From contig NW_002476430.1 in assembly GCF_000189635.1 (NCBI RefSeq), positions 144,623-208,622 on the forward strand: 64,000 nt of DNA. The letters are read 5' to 3'. Shown here piece after piece: positions 49,901 through 63,061 of the stretch (its first letter is position 1; each line of letters opens with the position of its first letter). The position numbers were made by a program, and so were the translations under genes. Below the pieces are notes generated by a model, which was given only the letters and a program-made list of their open reading frames with translations, ran no database searches and was not told the DNA's origin. The DNA is from Tetrahymena thermophila SB210. Lineage: Eukaryota > Ciliophora > Oligohymenophorea > Hymenostomatida > Tetrahymenidae.

Positions 49901-52436
49901 TAATTAACTATTTAATTATATATTTTTTCTTCAATAATTAAAAAGTTCCAATTAAATTGGTGATGAAGGTGCATCATGCTTAGGTTCTGCTTTAACAAAT
50001 TGCATTAATCTCTCAAATTTGACACTTAAGCTTCGGTAAAAATAGTTTATTTGTTTTGGATTGTGATATATTTTTAATTATAAAAACTAATTTAAAACAA
50101 TAAAGCTCTTTTTTCTTTTTCTTTTTCTTTTTATTGTGCCTGCTTTTTTTTGTTCTTTCTTTGTTAATTTAACTCATCATTTTATTTTCAACTTTTGCTT
50201 TTATTGTTAATTAATCTATCTTATTATTTCATATTTTTTCTTCATTTTCCCTTCTAATTAACTATTTAATTATATATTTTTTCTTCAAAATTTAAAAAGT
50301 TACAATTAAATTGGTGCAATGGGTGCATCAGGCTTAGGTTCCAGTTTAGCAAATTGCATTAATCTCTCAAATTTGAAACTTAATCTTAGGTAAAAACAGT
50401 TTATTTGTTTTTGATTGTGATATTTTTAATTTTAAAAACTAATTAATAACAATAAAGCTCTTTTTTCTTTTTCTATTTTTTTTATTGTGCTTGCTTTTTT
50501 TTTTGTTATTTCTTTGTTAATTTAACTCATCATTTTATTTTCAACTTTTGATTTTATTATTAATTAATTAATCTTATTATTTCATATTATTTCTTCATTT
50601 TTCCTTCTAATTAACTATTTAATGATATATTTTTTCTTCAATATTTAAAAAGTTACAATTAAATTGGTGATGAAGGTCCATCATGCCTAGGTTCTACTTT
50701 AGCAAATTGCATTAATCTCTCAAATTTGACACTTGGCCTTCAGTAAAAACTGTTTATTTGTTTTGGATTGTGATATATTTTTAATTATAAAAACTAATTA
50801 AAAACAATAAAGCTCTTTTTTCTTTTTCTTTTTATTGTGCTTGCTTTTTTTTTGTTATTTCTTTGTTAATTTAACTCATCATTTTATTTTCTATTTTTGC
50901 TTTTATTATTAATTAATTACTCTTATTATTTCATATTTTTTCTTCTAATTAACTATTTAATGATATATTTTTTCTTCAATATTTAAAAAGTGGAAATGAA
51001 CTTGGTTATGAAGATGTATCAGGCTTAGTTTCTGCTTTAGCAAATTGCATTAATCTGTCAAATTTGACACTTAAACTTGGGTAAAAATAGTTTATTTTGT
51101 GATATTTTTAATGATAAAAACTAATTAATAACAATAAAGCTCTTTTTTCTTTTTTTTTTTTATTGTGCTTGCTTTTTTTATTTTATTTGTTTGCTAATTT
51201 AACTCATCATTTTATTTTCAACTTTTGCTTTTACTATTAATTAATTAATCTTATTATTTCATATTTTTTCTTCATTTTTTTCTTCTAATTAACTTTTTAA
51301 TGATATATTTTTACTTCAAAATTTAAAAAGTGGAAATAATATTCATGATGAAAAAGCATCAGACTTAGGTTCTGCTTTAGCAAATTGCATTAATCTCTCA
51401 AATTTGACACTTGACCTTAAGTAAAAACAGTTTATTTGTTTTGGATTGTGATATTTTTAATTATAAAAACTAATTAAAAGCAATAAAGCTCTTTTTTCTT
51501 TTTTTTTGATTGTGCTTGCTTTTTTTTGTTATTTCTTTGTTAATTTAATTCATCATTTTATTTTCTACTTTTACTTTTATTATTTATTAAACTATCTTAT
51601 TATTTCATATTTTTTCTTCATTTTTTCCTTCTAATTAACTATTTAATGATATATTTTTTCATCAATATTTAAAAAGTAATAATAAAATTGGTGCAATTGG
51701 TTCATCAGACTTAGGTTCCGGTTTAGCAAATTGCATTAATCTCTCAAATTTGAAGCTTAACCTTCTGTAAAAACAGTTTATTTGTTTTAGATTGTGATAT
51801 TTTTAATTATAAAAACTAATTAAAAACAATAAAGCTCTATTTTCTTTTTCTTTTTATTGTGCTTGCTTTTTTTTGTTTTTTCTTTGTTAATTTAACTCAT
51901 CATTTTACTTTCAGCTTTTGCTTTTATTATTAATTAATTAATTAATCTTACTATTTCATATTTTTTCTTCATTTTTTCCTTCTAATTAATTATTTAATGA
52001 TATATTTTTTCTTCAATATTTAAAAAGTGAAAATGAAATTGGTGATGAAGGTGCATTAGGCTTAGTTTCTGCTTTATCAAATTGCATTAATCTCTTAAAT
52101 TTGACACTTTACCTTGAGTAAAAATAATTTAATTGTTTTGGATTGTGATATTTTAAACTATAAAAATGAAATTAAAACAAAAAAGTTCTTTAAATTTTTT
52201 TTGATAGCTTTGATTTGATATATTTTTTTATCTTTTTTATTCCACAAATGTATTTTATTTATTAATTTAAGAAATAATTTTTAATTTAAAAGTTTATTCT
52301 ATTTTGATATAAATTTAAAATTTACACTAATTTATTATAAATCTTTAGTTCAATTAATATATAATAAAAATTGAAAGTAATAAGCAAGTGTCTTAAATTA
52401 AAAAGATTACTTGTCTTTAACAGAGGATTCTACTGA
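46940..52436 (+). CDS. LRR gene D: 14 one-repeat exons, 466 aa
   Basis: Exons: head 46940-46978 (MIQQIKYFYRLEE) and 47035-47084; LRR 47556-47645, 47902-47991, 48253-48342, 48601-48690, 48958-49047, 49305-49394, 49598-49687, 49946-50035, 50300-50389, 50653-50742, 50991-51080, 51331-51420, 51677-51766, 52028-52117; tail 52385-52436 ending TGA. All 14 LRR exons are exactly 90 nt with phase-2 borders, and the spliced frame is open. The repeats read GxxGASGLGSALANC followed by INLSNLTLDL; GAMG and GDEG versions intermix. The tail acceptor (AATAAG) was chosen because it restores KCLKLKRLLVF, matching gene E in length (52 nt). A relic of one more repeat lies in the first long intron (~47316). No signal peptide; probably an intracellular solenoid. 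Confidence 0.85.
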
Positions 52437-53033
52437 TAAATAACTGGAGAAAAAAGGATGAATAAATAAATATTAAATGTTTGAATAATATTATATATTT
52501 AATTATATAATATTTTGAAAAAGTTTATTCAACCTAAAATATTAATAGATAGATAGATTTTATTATTTATTTTATATTTATAAATATTTTCATATTATTG
52601 GAAGTAAATAAATTATTTATAAAAAATAAAAAAATTTAAAAATTAAATTTACTTCAATTAACTAATTCCTCTTAAACAAACCTCGGTTTCTCCAAAAATG
52701 ATCAAATATAGCAAGAAGTCATTCAAAAATTATCTCATTTGGATGTTTTCCTTTTTTTTGGGAAAATTTTTTGGTGATAAAGAATCTTTTGTTTGAAACC
52801 TAATTATTTCAATACCTTTTTTATTATTTTAAAATAATATTAATTATTCTACTAAATATTTATTTCCTACAAGATAAATAAATAAATAATTATTCAAGAA
52901 TAACAATAATGTTACATTAATTTTTTTATTAATTTGAAATCAAATTAATTTTTGATAATATTTGGAATTAATTAAATTTACATAATTTGCTTTTCCATAC
53001 ATACTTTTGAAAGAAAATAAAATAAATAAATAA
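52437..53033. other. Spacer between LRR genes D and E
   Basis: 3' flank of gene D, then a degenerate version of the upstream module (AAATCAAATTAATTTTTGAT ... CATAATTTGC) before the gene E ATG. No other gene seen. Confidence 0.5.
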
Positions 53034-53773
53034 ATGATATAATAGAAAAAAGATTTCTAAGACCTAGAAGAAGTAATTATTAACATTTATAATATGATTA
53101 TTTAAATTTACTTTTTTTAATAAAAAAGTTTAAAAACTCTTCACTTTAGTCTCATTAGGTTCTTCAGATCAATCAAAGGTATATTTAATATATTAGTATT
53201 ATTAATCTTTTTTTCAATATTTAGTTTTCAACTTATTTATATTATTATTTTTCTCATAGAAATCCTAATTTTTATTTATTTATTCATTTGTTTTAATACA
53301 AATATTTTTTAATTATTTTAACTATATTTCATTTTCAACTTTTACTTTCATAATAAATTAATTATTTCTTTTCTTATTATTTAGAATATTTATTTTTTTC
53401 ATTTTTTCCATCTAAATAACTAATTAGTTTTATATAAATATTTATTTACCTTAATTAAATATTTAAAAAGTTACAAATATATGAATGATGAAGGTGCATC
53501 AGACTTAGGTTCTGCTTTAGGAAAGTGCATTAATCTCTCAAATTTAACACTTATTGCCTGGTAAAAACAGTTTTTTGGTTATGAGTCGTGATATAAAAAT
53601 GAATTTAAAGCAATAAAACTATTTTAATATATTTACTTTGCTAGCTTTTTATTTGGTTTATTTTTTTTATTTTACTTGCATTTTTTTGTTTCTTTCTTAA
53701 TTTAACTCATTTTTTCATTTTCAAGTTTTGCTTTAATTTATTATTATTTTAAATTTTTCTTAATTTCTTCCTT

Positions 53774-53813
<40 letters not shown>

Positions 53814-56800
53814 TTAATTTTATTTTTTATCTTCAAAATATAAATAGTGGAAATAAAATTGGTGCAGTTGGGGCAGTAAGCTTAGTTTCTGGTTTAGGAA
53901 AGTGCACTAATCTCTCTAATTTGATAATTAATCTTGAGTAAAAATAGTTTATTTGTTTTGGATTGTGATATTTTTTTACATAAAAATACATTAAAATAGC
54001 AAAACCATTTTAATTTAATTATTTATTAGCTTTTTATTGATTTATTTTTTTGTTTTGCTTTTTTTTCTTCTTCTTTTTTTGTTAGTTTCACTAATTACTC
54101 CTTTTTTGAAATTTTGCTTACGTTATCAATTTACTGATTTCTTATTATACCATATTTATTCTATATTTTTACCTTCTCATTGCCTAATAAATTATATAAT
54201 TTTTTCTTCAATATTTAAAAAGTGTCAATTAATTTGGTGATAAAGGTGCATCAGGCTTAGGTTTTGCTTTAGTTGAGTGCACTAATCTCTCTAATTTGAC
54301 ACTTTCACTTTGGTAAATACAGCTATTTGTTTTGGGATTTCATATAAAAGTTATTTAAAATAATAAAATTCCTTTAGTTTATTTATGTTTAGCTTTTTAT
54401 TTGACATATTTATTATTTTGTATATATATTTTTTTTTTGCTATCTTTATTAAAAATTAACTGATTTTTTTTTTTAATTTTGCTTTCATTATTAATTCATT
54501 TATTATTATTTCAGGAATTTTTTTCATTTTTTCCTATTTCTGATTAACTCTTTATTTTTTCTTCAATATTTAAAAAGGTCGGACTAAATTGGTGATTAAG
54601 GTGCATCGGGCTTAGGTTAAGGTCTAGGAAAGTGTACTAAACTCTCAAATTTGACACTTTAACTTAGGTAAAATAATTTTATTCATATTGGGTATTTGTT
54701 TATTCTGCTATTGTTTTTATTATTTCTTTGTTAATTTAATACCTTTTTCATTTTCAACTTTTGCTTTAATTATTTATTTATTAATTAATGAATTTTTTTT
54801 ATTTTATTTCATATTTTTTCTTCAATTTTTCCTTCAAATCAAATTATTAATTAAAATTTTTTCTTCAATTTTTAAAAAGTAAGAATTAAATTAAAGAAGA
54901 AGGCGCATCAGCCTTAGGTTCTGCTATAGGATAGTGCACTAATCTCTCAAATTTGAAACTTGAATTAAAGTATAAACAGGTTTTTTATTTATATAAAAAT
55001 GAATTTAAAACAACAAATATCATTAAATTTATTACTTTTATTTAATTTATTTACTTTTCTTTTTTATTTTGTTGATATCTTTTTCTCTCATTTTTAATTT
55101 TTAACTTTTGTTATCATTAATAATTAATTTCTAATCATTTCTTTTTTCTTCTTCTCTTTTTCATTCTAACTAACTAATTAATTAGCATTGAATATTTTCT
55201 TCACCATTTAAAATAGGCTCAATAAAATTGGTGATAGAGGCGCATCAGGCTTAGTTTCTGGTTTAGGAAAGTGCACTAATCTCTCAACTTTGACACTTGA
55301 TCTTTCGTAAAAACAGTTTATTTGTTTAGGATTGTTTTAGATTTTAATATAAAAATTAATCTAAAACAAGGAAAGGCTTTTATTTTTTAATTAATTTACT
55401 TGTTAGTTTTTTATTTAAATAAATTATCTTTTTATTCTACTTACTTCATTTTATCTTTCTATGCTAATTTAACTCATTTTTCATTTCAAACTTTTATTTT
55501 CGTTATAATTTAATTAATTCATTTCTTGTTACTTAATATTTTTTCTTCATTTTACCTTCAATCTATCTATCTATCTATCTATCTAACTATTTAATTTTAT
55601 ATTTTAACTTAAATATTTAAATAGTGAAAATTTTATTAGCGACAAGGGTTCATCAGGAATAGGTATTGCTTTAGAAAAATTTTCTCATCTCTCAAACTTG
55701 GAACTTGATCTTTAGTAAATTCAGTTTATTTATTTTGGATTGTTTTAATTTATTTATTAATTAATTAGCTTTTTATTTTGATTTATTTTTCTTCTGCTTA
55801 TGTTTTTGTTATTTTCTCTGTTAATTTAACTCATTTTTCAATCTCACCTATTGTTATGATTATTAATTAACTCATTTTTTACTATTTGATATTTTTTCTT
55901 CATTTTTTCATTCAAACTAGCTAATTAACTATATATTTTTTCTTCAAAATTTAAAAAGGGGAAATTTGATTGGCGAAATTGGTGCATCAGGCTTAGGTTC
56001 AGGTTTAGGAAAATGCACTAATCTATCAAATTTGAAACTTTGCCTTTAGTAAATAAATACAGACATTTTAATTATTTTGGATTATGATCTTTTAATATTA
56101 AAATGAACTGAAACAATAAAACTCATTTAATTTATTTATTTGAAATATTTTTTCTTTCTTTCTTTTATTATTTAATTCATTGTTTTATTTAAACCATTTT
56201 CTTTTATTATTAATTTATTCATTTCTGAATATTTTATGTTTTTTTTAAATCTGTCAAATTTGGCACTTGATCATACGTAAAAACAGTTTATTTGTTATGG
56301 ATTGTGATAAAAATATAATTATCAATTTAAAACAATAAAAATTTTTTGTTTACTTATTTTTTAAGTTTTTATTTCATATTTTTTATATTTTAATTTTATT
56401 TCTTTCTTATGATTTAAAATATTTAAAAAGTGAAAATTAAATTAATGATGACAGTGTATCAGGTTTAGGTTCTGTTTTAGAAAAATGCACTAATATCTCA
56501 AATTTAACACTGGATCTTAGGTAAAAATAGGTTAATTAATTGTTTTGGATTGCGATAAATATATAAAAATGAATTTTTAATAACAAAACTCTTTTCATTT
56601 ATTTGAATTATTTTTTATTGTATTTGTACTTTTTTTCTTTTTCTTTATTTAGCTCATTTATTTTCCTTATTATTATATATTTTTTCATCATTTTTCCCCT
56701 CTAAAAAACTAATTTATTATATAAATTTTCTTCAATATTAAATAAGAGTCAATATAATTCGTGCTTAAGGTCTATAAGGCTTAGTTTCTGGTTTAGCAAA

Positions 56801-58448
56801 ATGCATTAATCTCTCAAATTTGGTGCTTGAACTTTAGTAAATACCTTTTATTTATTATGGATTATGATGACTTTTAATATAAAAATCAATTTAAAACAAT
56901 AAAATTTTTATAATTTATTTATTAGCTTCTTTTTTCATATAAAAATATATATCAACTTTTATTTTGTTTGTCTTTTCTTTTCTTTTCTTTTCTTTTCTTT
57001 CTTTCTTTCTTTCTTTAGTAATTTAATATATTTTTTCATTTCAAATTTTGTTTTTGCAGATTTTTAATCCATTTCTTAAATATTAAAAAAATTTTTTCCT
57101 TCTAATTAATAAAGTTATTAAATATTTTTTCTTATTTAAAAGTGGAAATAAAATTGGTAATGAAGGGGCATTAGGCTTAGGATTGGCTTTAGAAAAATGC
57201 ACTAATCTCTCAAATTTAAAACTTTATCTCTCGTAAAAACAGTTTTTTTACTATGGATTGTGATATCTTTTAATATAAAAATAAAATTAAAACAATGAAA
57301 CAAACTCTTTTGGTTTATTTATTATTTAGCTAATTAATTTTTTGGCTTATTTTTTAATTTTGTTTGTTCTTTTTTTTCTTATTTCTGACTTTATTAACTT
57401 AACTCATTTATTTTTTCATTTTCAACTTTTGCTTTCATTGTTAAAATTAGTTATTTTTATTTCATATTTTGTCTTCACTTTTTTAACTAATTAATTAATT
57501 AATTACTTATATATTTTTCTTCTATATATGTAAAGAGGAAGCTAAATTAGTGATGAAGGAGCATCAAGCTTAGGTTCTGCTTTAGGAAAGTGCACTAATC
57601 TCTCAAATTTGACACTTGAATTCACGTAAAAGCAGTTATTTGTTTTGGATTGTGAAATCTTTTAATATAAAAATGAATTTAAAACAATAAAACTCCTTTA
57701 TTTAATTCCATATTTTTATAGTTAATTTATTTTTACTTTATCTTTAACATTTAAAAAGTAATTAAATTGGTGATCAAGGTGCATCAGGTTTAGGTTCTGA
57801 TTTAGCAAACTGCACTAGTCTCTCAAATTTGACACTTATTCTGAAGTAAAACAGTTTATTTGTTATAACTTTTAATATAAAAATCAATTTAAAATAAAAA
57901 AACTTTAATAATTTATTTAAATATTTTTATTTGGATGATTTTTCTATTTTATTCTGCTTTTGTTTTTTTTATTTTTCTTTGTTAATTTAGTTCATATTTT
58001 CTATTTCAAATTTTTATTTCATTATTAGCCAACCAACTCATTTCTTATTATTTCATTTTTTTTATTTTTTCCTTCTAAATAGCTTTTTAATTTTACATTT
58101 TTTCTTCAATATTTAAAAAGTGAAAATTAAATTGGTGCAATAGGTGTATCATGCTTAGGATTGGCTTTAGGAAAGTGCACTAACCTCTCAAATTTGATAC
58201 TTCAACTTGAGTAAAAAGTCTTTTTATTTTAGATTGTGCTATTTTTAATATAAAAATAAATTTCAAACAATAAATCTCTCTGAATTTTTTATTTATTAGG
58301 TTTTATTTTATTTATTAATTTAACTCATTTTTTTATTTCCAATATTTGAGTGCTTTCATTATTAATCTACTATTTAAATTCTTATTATTTATTTTATACT
58401 TTTTCATATATTCTATTACTAAATAACTAACTAATCATATTTTTTCTT

Positions 58449-58505
<57 letters not shown>

Positions 58506-59404
58506 TTATTTTATTCTTACCAACTAGCTTATTAATTATTCATTTTATTTACAATATATATTAAAAAAGCGAAAACAATATTGGTAATGAAGGTGCGTTG
58601 GGCTTAGGCTCTGGTTTAGGAAAGTGCAATAATCTCAAAAGATTATAACTTAATCTCTAGTAAAAAAAATTCATTTGTTATGGATTGTGATATTTTTTAT
58701 AATAAAAATGAATTTAAAACATAAAACATTTTTTAATATTTTTAATTATTAGCTTTTTATCTAATTCATTTTTATTTCTTATTTCTTAATATTTTTTCCT
58801 TCATACTAACTAACTAACTAACTAAATACATTTGTATATTTTTTCTTCTATATTTAAAAAGTCGAAATTCTATAAGTGATGAAGGTGCATCAGGCTTAGG
58901 TTCTGGAATTAGAAAGTGTACTAATCTCTCAGATTTGTATCTTTAACTTATGTACAAACAGTTTAGTTTTTATGGTTTTTTCCTTCTAATCAACAATTTA
59001 ATTTTGACTTTATCTTAAATATTTTAATAGTAGCAATTAAATTGGTTAAAAGGGTGCATCAGACTTAAGTTCTGATATAGTAAAACTCACTCGTCTCTCA
59101 AACTTAATGCTTAATATAATGTAAAAACAGTTTATTTATTTTGGATTGTGATATTTTTAATCTAAAAGATCACTTTTTTATTTTATTTATTTATTTTTCT
59201 TTTTTATTCAGTTTATTTTTTAATTTAATGATTTAAAATATAAATTTTAATTTAAATATTTTATTGTATTTAAATTTGATTTATAATTTGCATTTAATTT
59301 TTGTTATAAGGTATAACTAAATCGATTAACCAGAAGAATTAAAATTAATGAGCAAGTGTTTTAAATTAATTAGATTAGTTTAATTTAATATATATTTAAA
59401 ATGA
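53034..59404 (+). CDS. LRR gene E: 17 one-repeat exons, 555 aa
   Basis: Exons: head 53034-53072 (MIQQKKDFQDLEE) and 53129-53178; LRR 53471-53560, 53848-53937, 54223-54312, 54578-54667, 54880-54969, 55217-55306, 55625-55714, 55959-56048, 56431-56520, 56747-56836, 57143-57232, 57536-57625, 57759-57845, 58121-58210, 58570-58659, 58862-58951, 59031-59120; tail 59353-59404 ending TGA. Sixteen repeat exons are 90 nt and one is 87; all borders are phase 2. The repeats are individually more diverged than in D, so copies here are not recent. A 3' half-exon relic remains at ~56248-56277. The tail KCFKLIRLVQF matches gene D. The 79 nt intron before the last repeat is the shortest in this gene. Confidence 0.82.
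53774..53812. repeat. (CTAA)n tract in a gene E intron
   Basis: About nine CTAA units upstream of the acceptor of exon 53848. Each unit contains CTAAC, the core of the spliceosomal branch-site consensus. Confidence 0.9.
55561..55584. repeat. (ATCT)n tract in a gene E intron
   Basis: Six ATCT units shortly upstream of the acceptor of exon 55625. Confidence 0.9.
56971..57016. repeat. (TTTTC)n/(TTTC)n tract in a gene E intron
   Basis: Pyrimidine pentamer array passing into tetramers, in the intron before exon 57143. Confidence 0.9.
58448..58505. repeat. (CTAA)n tract in a gene E intron
   Basis: About 14 CTAA units in the intron before exon 58570. Confidence 0.9.
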
Positions 59405-60829
59405 TGATAAACAAAATCTGAAAATAGGAAGAGTAAATAAATATAAAAATAATTGAATAATACAAAATAATATTTATTTATTTTTTTAAATATTTAGTAA
59501 TAGATCATTTAATCTATAATATAGATAGGTAAATAAATAAACAGATTTTTTATAATAGAAAACTTTAAATAAATATTATTCTTATCTAAATTACATGAAT
59601 AATAAAATTATAAAAGCTATCAAATATAGATAATACATATATATATTTAATATCCCTATATATTAGTTGGATTATTATTAAGTATATACTTGTTATATAT
59701 TAATGTATGAATATATATATAAATAGATAGAGAGATAGATAGATTAATGATTATTTTTATATTTATTGATATAATATTTTTTATAAGTTAATAAATAGTT
59801 TATTAAATAAATGAAATTTTTAAGTTGAATTTTCTTAAATAAAGTTATTCCTCTAAGCCAGCACTTGGTTTACATCAAAAATGATAAAATTTTTAATAAT
59901 TAATAGTCGCTTATTATATCTTATTAAATTACATACATGATACAGGCGGAGCCTTTTTATATGATGTTTTAATAATGGTAATTAATAGGGAGCGACCAAT
60001 AAGTTACGATTTTTTTTAGGGAAACTTTTTTTAAGCCCCCCCCCCCCCCCCCCTTAACAATAAAAAAATTGCTTGAAATTTAGCTTTTTATCAGAAATAT
60101 ATTTATAAAGGGCTAAAATAGATTGATAGATTAAACGAATATTTATGAAAGTTTTTTATCACTTTCCCCTAAATGTTTTCCTACTTTTTAAAATATCTTT
60201 TTTTAAAAATTGATTGTTTGTTTTTTCGAACTTTAAAATCAATAATTAGAATTTTCTATTTTTGAAGTATCAATTTATATTTATCCAAATAGTTTACTTG
60301 AAGTAATTTTTTAATTACTTTTTACTATAATTAGCATTTTTTTCAAAAAACCTATTTAATATGCACAATATAATTTTAAAGAATTTTACAATACCAACAT
60401 TACTTTCTAAGCATTTAAATTGAAAGTAATTTACTATACCAATACTTAAAACTAATTTAAAAATTCATATTTAACAATTTAACAAAATATACAGAAATTT
60501 ATGATTTTTTATTTCAACTGTAACGCTTGATTAGGTAGGTAGAACTAAATAATAAATTAATTTGATTTCTAATCATTATCAGAAAATTTTTTTTACAAAA
60601 TAAAAACTTATTTAGCTTATGATTGGACTAAATTTAGTTACATAGAGAGTTTTAAAATATAAAAAAATGGTTAAATTTTATTAATTTTTAAATGAGAATA
60701 ACTTTTCTAATGAGGAAATATTTATTTTTAGTCTAGATATTATAATTTTTTGAAGTTCTTGATTTTTTAATTTAAGAAAAAATCATCAATTACTTTTATT
60801 TATCAATAATAATTAAAGCGAGGTTAAAA
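59405..60829. other. Spacer between LRR gene E and the TPR gene, with a poly-C tract
   Basis: AT-rich except for a run of 18 C at 60036-60053, preceded by TTTTTTTAAG. The ~140 bp before it include AGGCGGAGCC (59944-59953) and GGGAGCGACCAATAAG, GC-rich patches like those of the MITE-like inserts. No gene found. Confidence 0.55.
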
Positions 60830-63061
60830 ATGTATTTCAAAAATTTAGTTCTTAAAGAATTTGATTACTAACAAATCTTATAATAAATAAAAAAGAATTA
60901 TAAAGAAATACTATAAAATGAAACTATACAATCTTCAAAAATTTATGTTTTAAACATAAAAGAATATTTTGCTTAATGTAAATTTAAACTTTAATAGTTT
61001 TTGCTCAAAATAATTCTAAGATTTCACTTAAATAAATCAAATAATTTAAAAAAAATAAATTTCTAAGTGTATTCAGTATTATTAGAGAAGACATCTGCAA
61101 AATTTAACTCCAAAATTTAGGTTCAGTCAATAAAATGCTAATCCTAATATGAAATTGAAATAAAAGGAGCAGGCTTTTGTTAAGATTTTGTAAACTAATC
61201 CTTAATCTTACTAAACATACGAAGAATTAGGAAATGTTTATTTGGAAATGGGATAGTTTGAAAACGCTAAAAATAGCTTTTATAGTGCATTGGAAATAAA
61301 TCCTTAATCTGCAAGAGCATATTGCGGTCTAGGAATTATCTGCTCTGAATAAAATATGATCAAAGAGTCTGAATAATACTTCTAAAAGTCTTTAGAGCTC
61401 AATCCTAAATCAGCTATTACACTTTCAAATTTAGGAATTCTATATGATAAATGCGTAACTATCGATCAGAGAATATTTTGTTATAAGTAAGCTATAGAAA
61501 GCGATCCAAGTATTCATTAATCATATAATGGACTTGGACTTGCTTATCTTGATAAATAAATGTATGGAAATGCAAAATAACTATTTTAAAAATGTCTAGA
61601 AGTAAATCCTTAAAATATTAACGCGCATTTCAATTTAGCAACTATATACAGAAGTGAAAATAATTATTAAGATTGTATAAATTGCTTAGAGACATGTTTA
61701 AAAATTTATCCCTAAAATGATGCGCCTTTTAGCATTTATTATAATTTAGGAGAGGCTTATTAGTAATTAGGTATGATGGAAGAAGCCATAAAATATTTAA
61801 AGAAAACTATTGAAATTTAACCCTAATAGTATTTACTACATGATAAAATAGGTGACATTTACTTTCAAATGGACAATTTAGAAGAATCATTAAAACACTT
61901 CGAAACTGCTTTGAAAATAAATCCAGAATCAGCTAGAACTTTAGCTAATTTAGGTCTAATTAATATTAACTTAGGAAATTATTAAGAAGCTTAATAATAA
62001 TTATAATATGCTTTATAACTAGATCCTGGTGCTTAAATTTGTTATCACTATTTAGGGTATTTGCATCTTTAATAAGGCCGTTTTGATGAGGCATAATAAA
62101 ATTATGAATCTTATTTTGAGATAAACCCTGAAGATGATAATTTAAATGCTTTGGAACATTTAGGAATTACATACATGAACTAAATAATCTTTAAAGGCAA
62201 AAGTACATAACCAATATATAAATTATATAATGAATACTTTAGCTATTTTTATAGTTTAAATATTTTTAACATGAATTAGAATTTTAAATTATCAAAGTTT
62301 TAAATAATATTTTAATATTTTTTCTTTTAGCCTAATTTATTTATTTATTTTATATATTAAAAGGGGATTTATTAGATAAGACAAGGGATTTATATGAAAA
62401 ATTACTTAAAATAGAACCTAATAGTGTAACAATTTTACTTAATTTAGGTAGCATTTACTATAATTTGGGATAACTAGAATAAGCAATAAAATATAATTAA
62501 ATGGCTTTATAAATTGATCCAAACTATGATTAGGCTAATTTTAATTAAGGAATTATTTACCATTAAAAAGGTATGGCAGAAAAGGCTATTAAATACTTTC
62601 AGAAATCTTTTTAGTCAAATTCTAAATCTAGTGACGCTATTTACAACTTAGGAATCATTTATGGCTAAAATGGAAACTTATAAGAAGCAGAATACTTTAA
62701 TAAGTTGGCTCTATAAGCAAATAATGATTTTGCTAAGGTTTATTAACTGCTTGATATCTCTGAATCAGAAATTAAAATAACCTCAGAAATAAAAAGCATA
62801 TGTGATAAAGCATTGAATGCAAAAATTGAGCAAGGAGTTGACTATTATATTTTAGCTTTTGTTTAAAATTTATTAGGTTATAAAGAATAAGCGTTATATA
62901 ATTGTGAGATGGCTGTGAAATACAATGAATTACTTGCTGATGCCTTTTAACTCAAAGGATAAATTCTAAAATAATAAGGCTAAGAAAAAGAAGCCATTAA
63001 ATGTTTTGATAAAGTTCTTGAATTAAAACCTTATTAAACATTCCCTAATTAAAAAATATGA
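60830..63061 (+). CDS. TPR repeat protein, 674 aa
   Basis: Proposed exons 60830-61120, 61167-62202 and 62364-63061 (phases 0 and 1), ending TGA. The first exon (MYFKNLVLKEFDYQQIL...) has balanced composition, while the competing frame that would avoid the first intron has almost no Asp/Glu. The 46 nt first intron (GTTCAG...AAAAG) contains a TGCTAATCC branch-like site. From residue ~98 to the end, TPRs run almost continuously: AYEELGNVYLEMG-type helix A and ALEINPQSARAY-type turns, ~15 repeats. No kinase domain is present, unlike the other two long TPR genes here. Probably a protein-interaction scaffold. The start and first intron are the weakest parts; an ATG at 61149 would give a shorter TPR-only protein. 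Confidence 0.75.

Noticed and set aside
52377..52436. Earlier acceptor (GAAAG) for the last exon of LRR gene D
   Set aside because: It shifts the frame, gives no nearby TGA and loses the KCLKxKRL tail seen in the other LRR genes.
54037..54240. 67-codon hydrophobic plus-strand ORF
   Set aside because: Pyrimidine-rich intron sequence of LRR gene E.
60918..61148. Intronless start for the TPR gene using Met at 60918 or 60945
   Set aside because: The frame is open but almost lacks Asp and Glu and looks like AT-driven noise; the spliced model from 60830 has normal composition.
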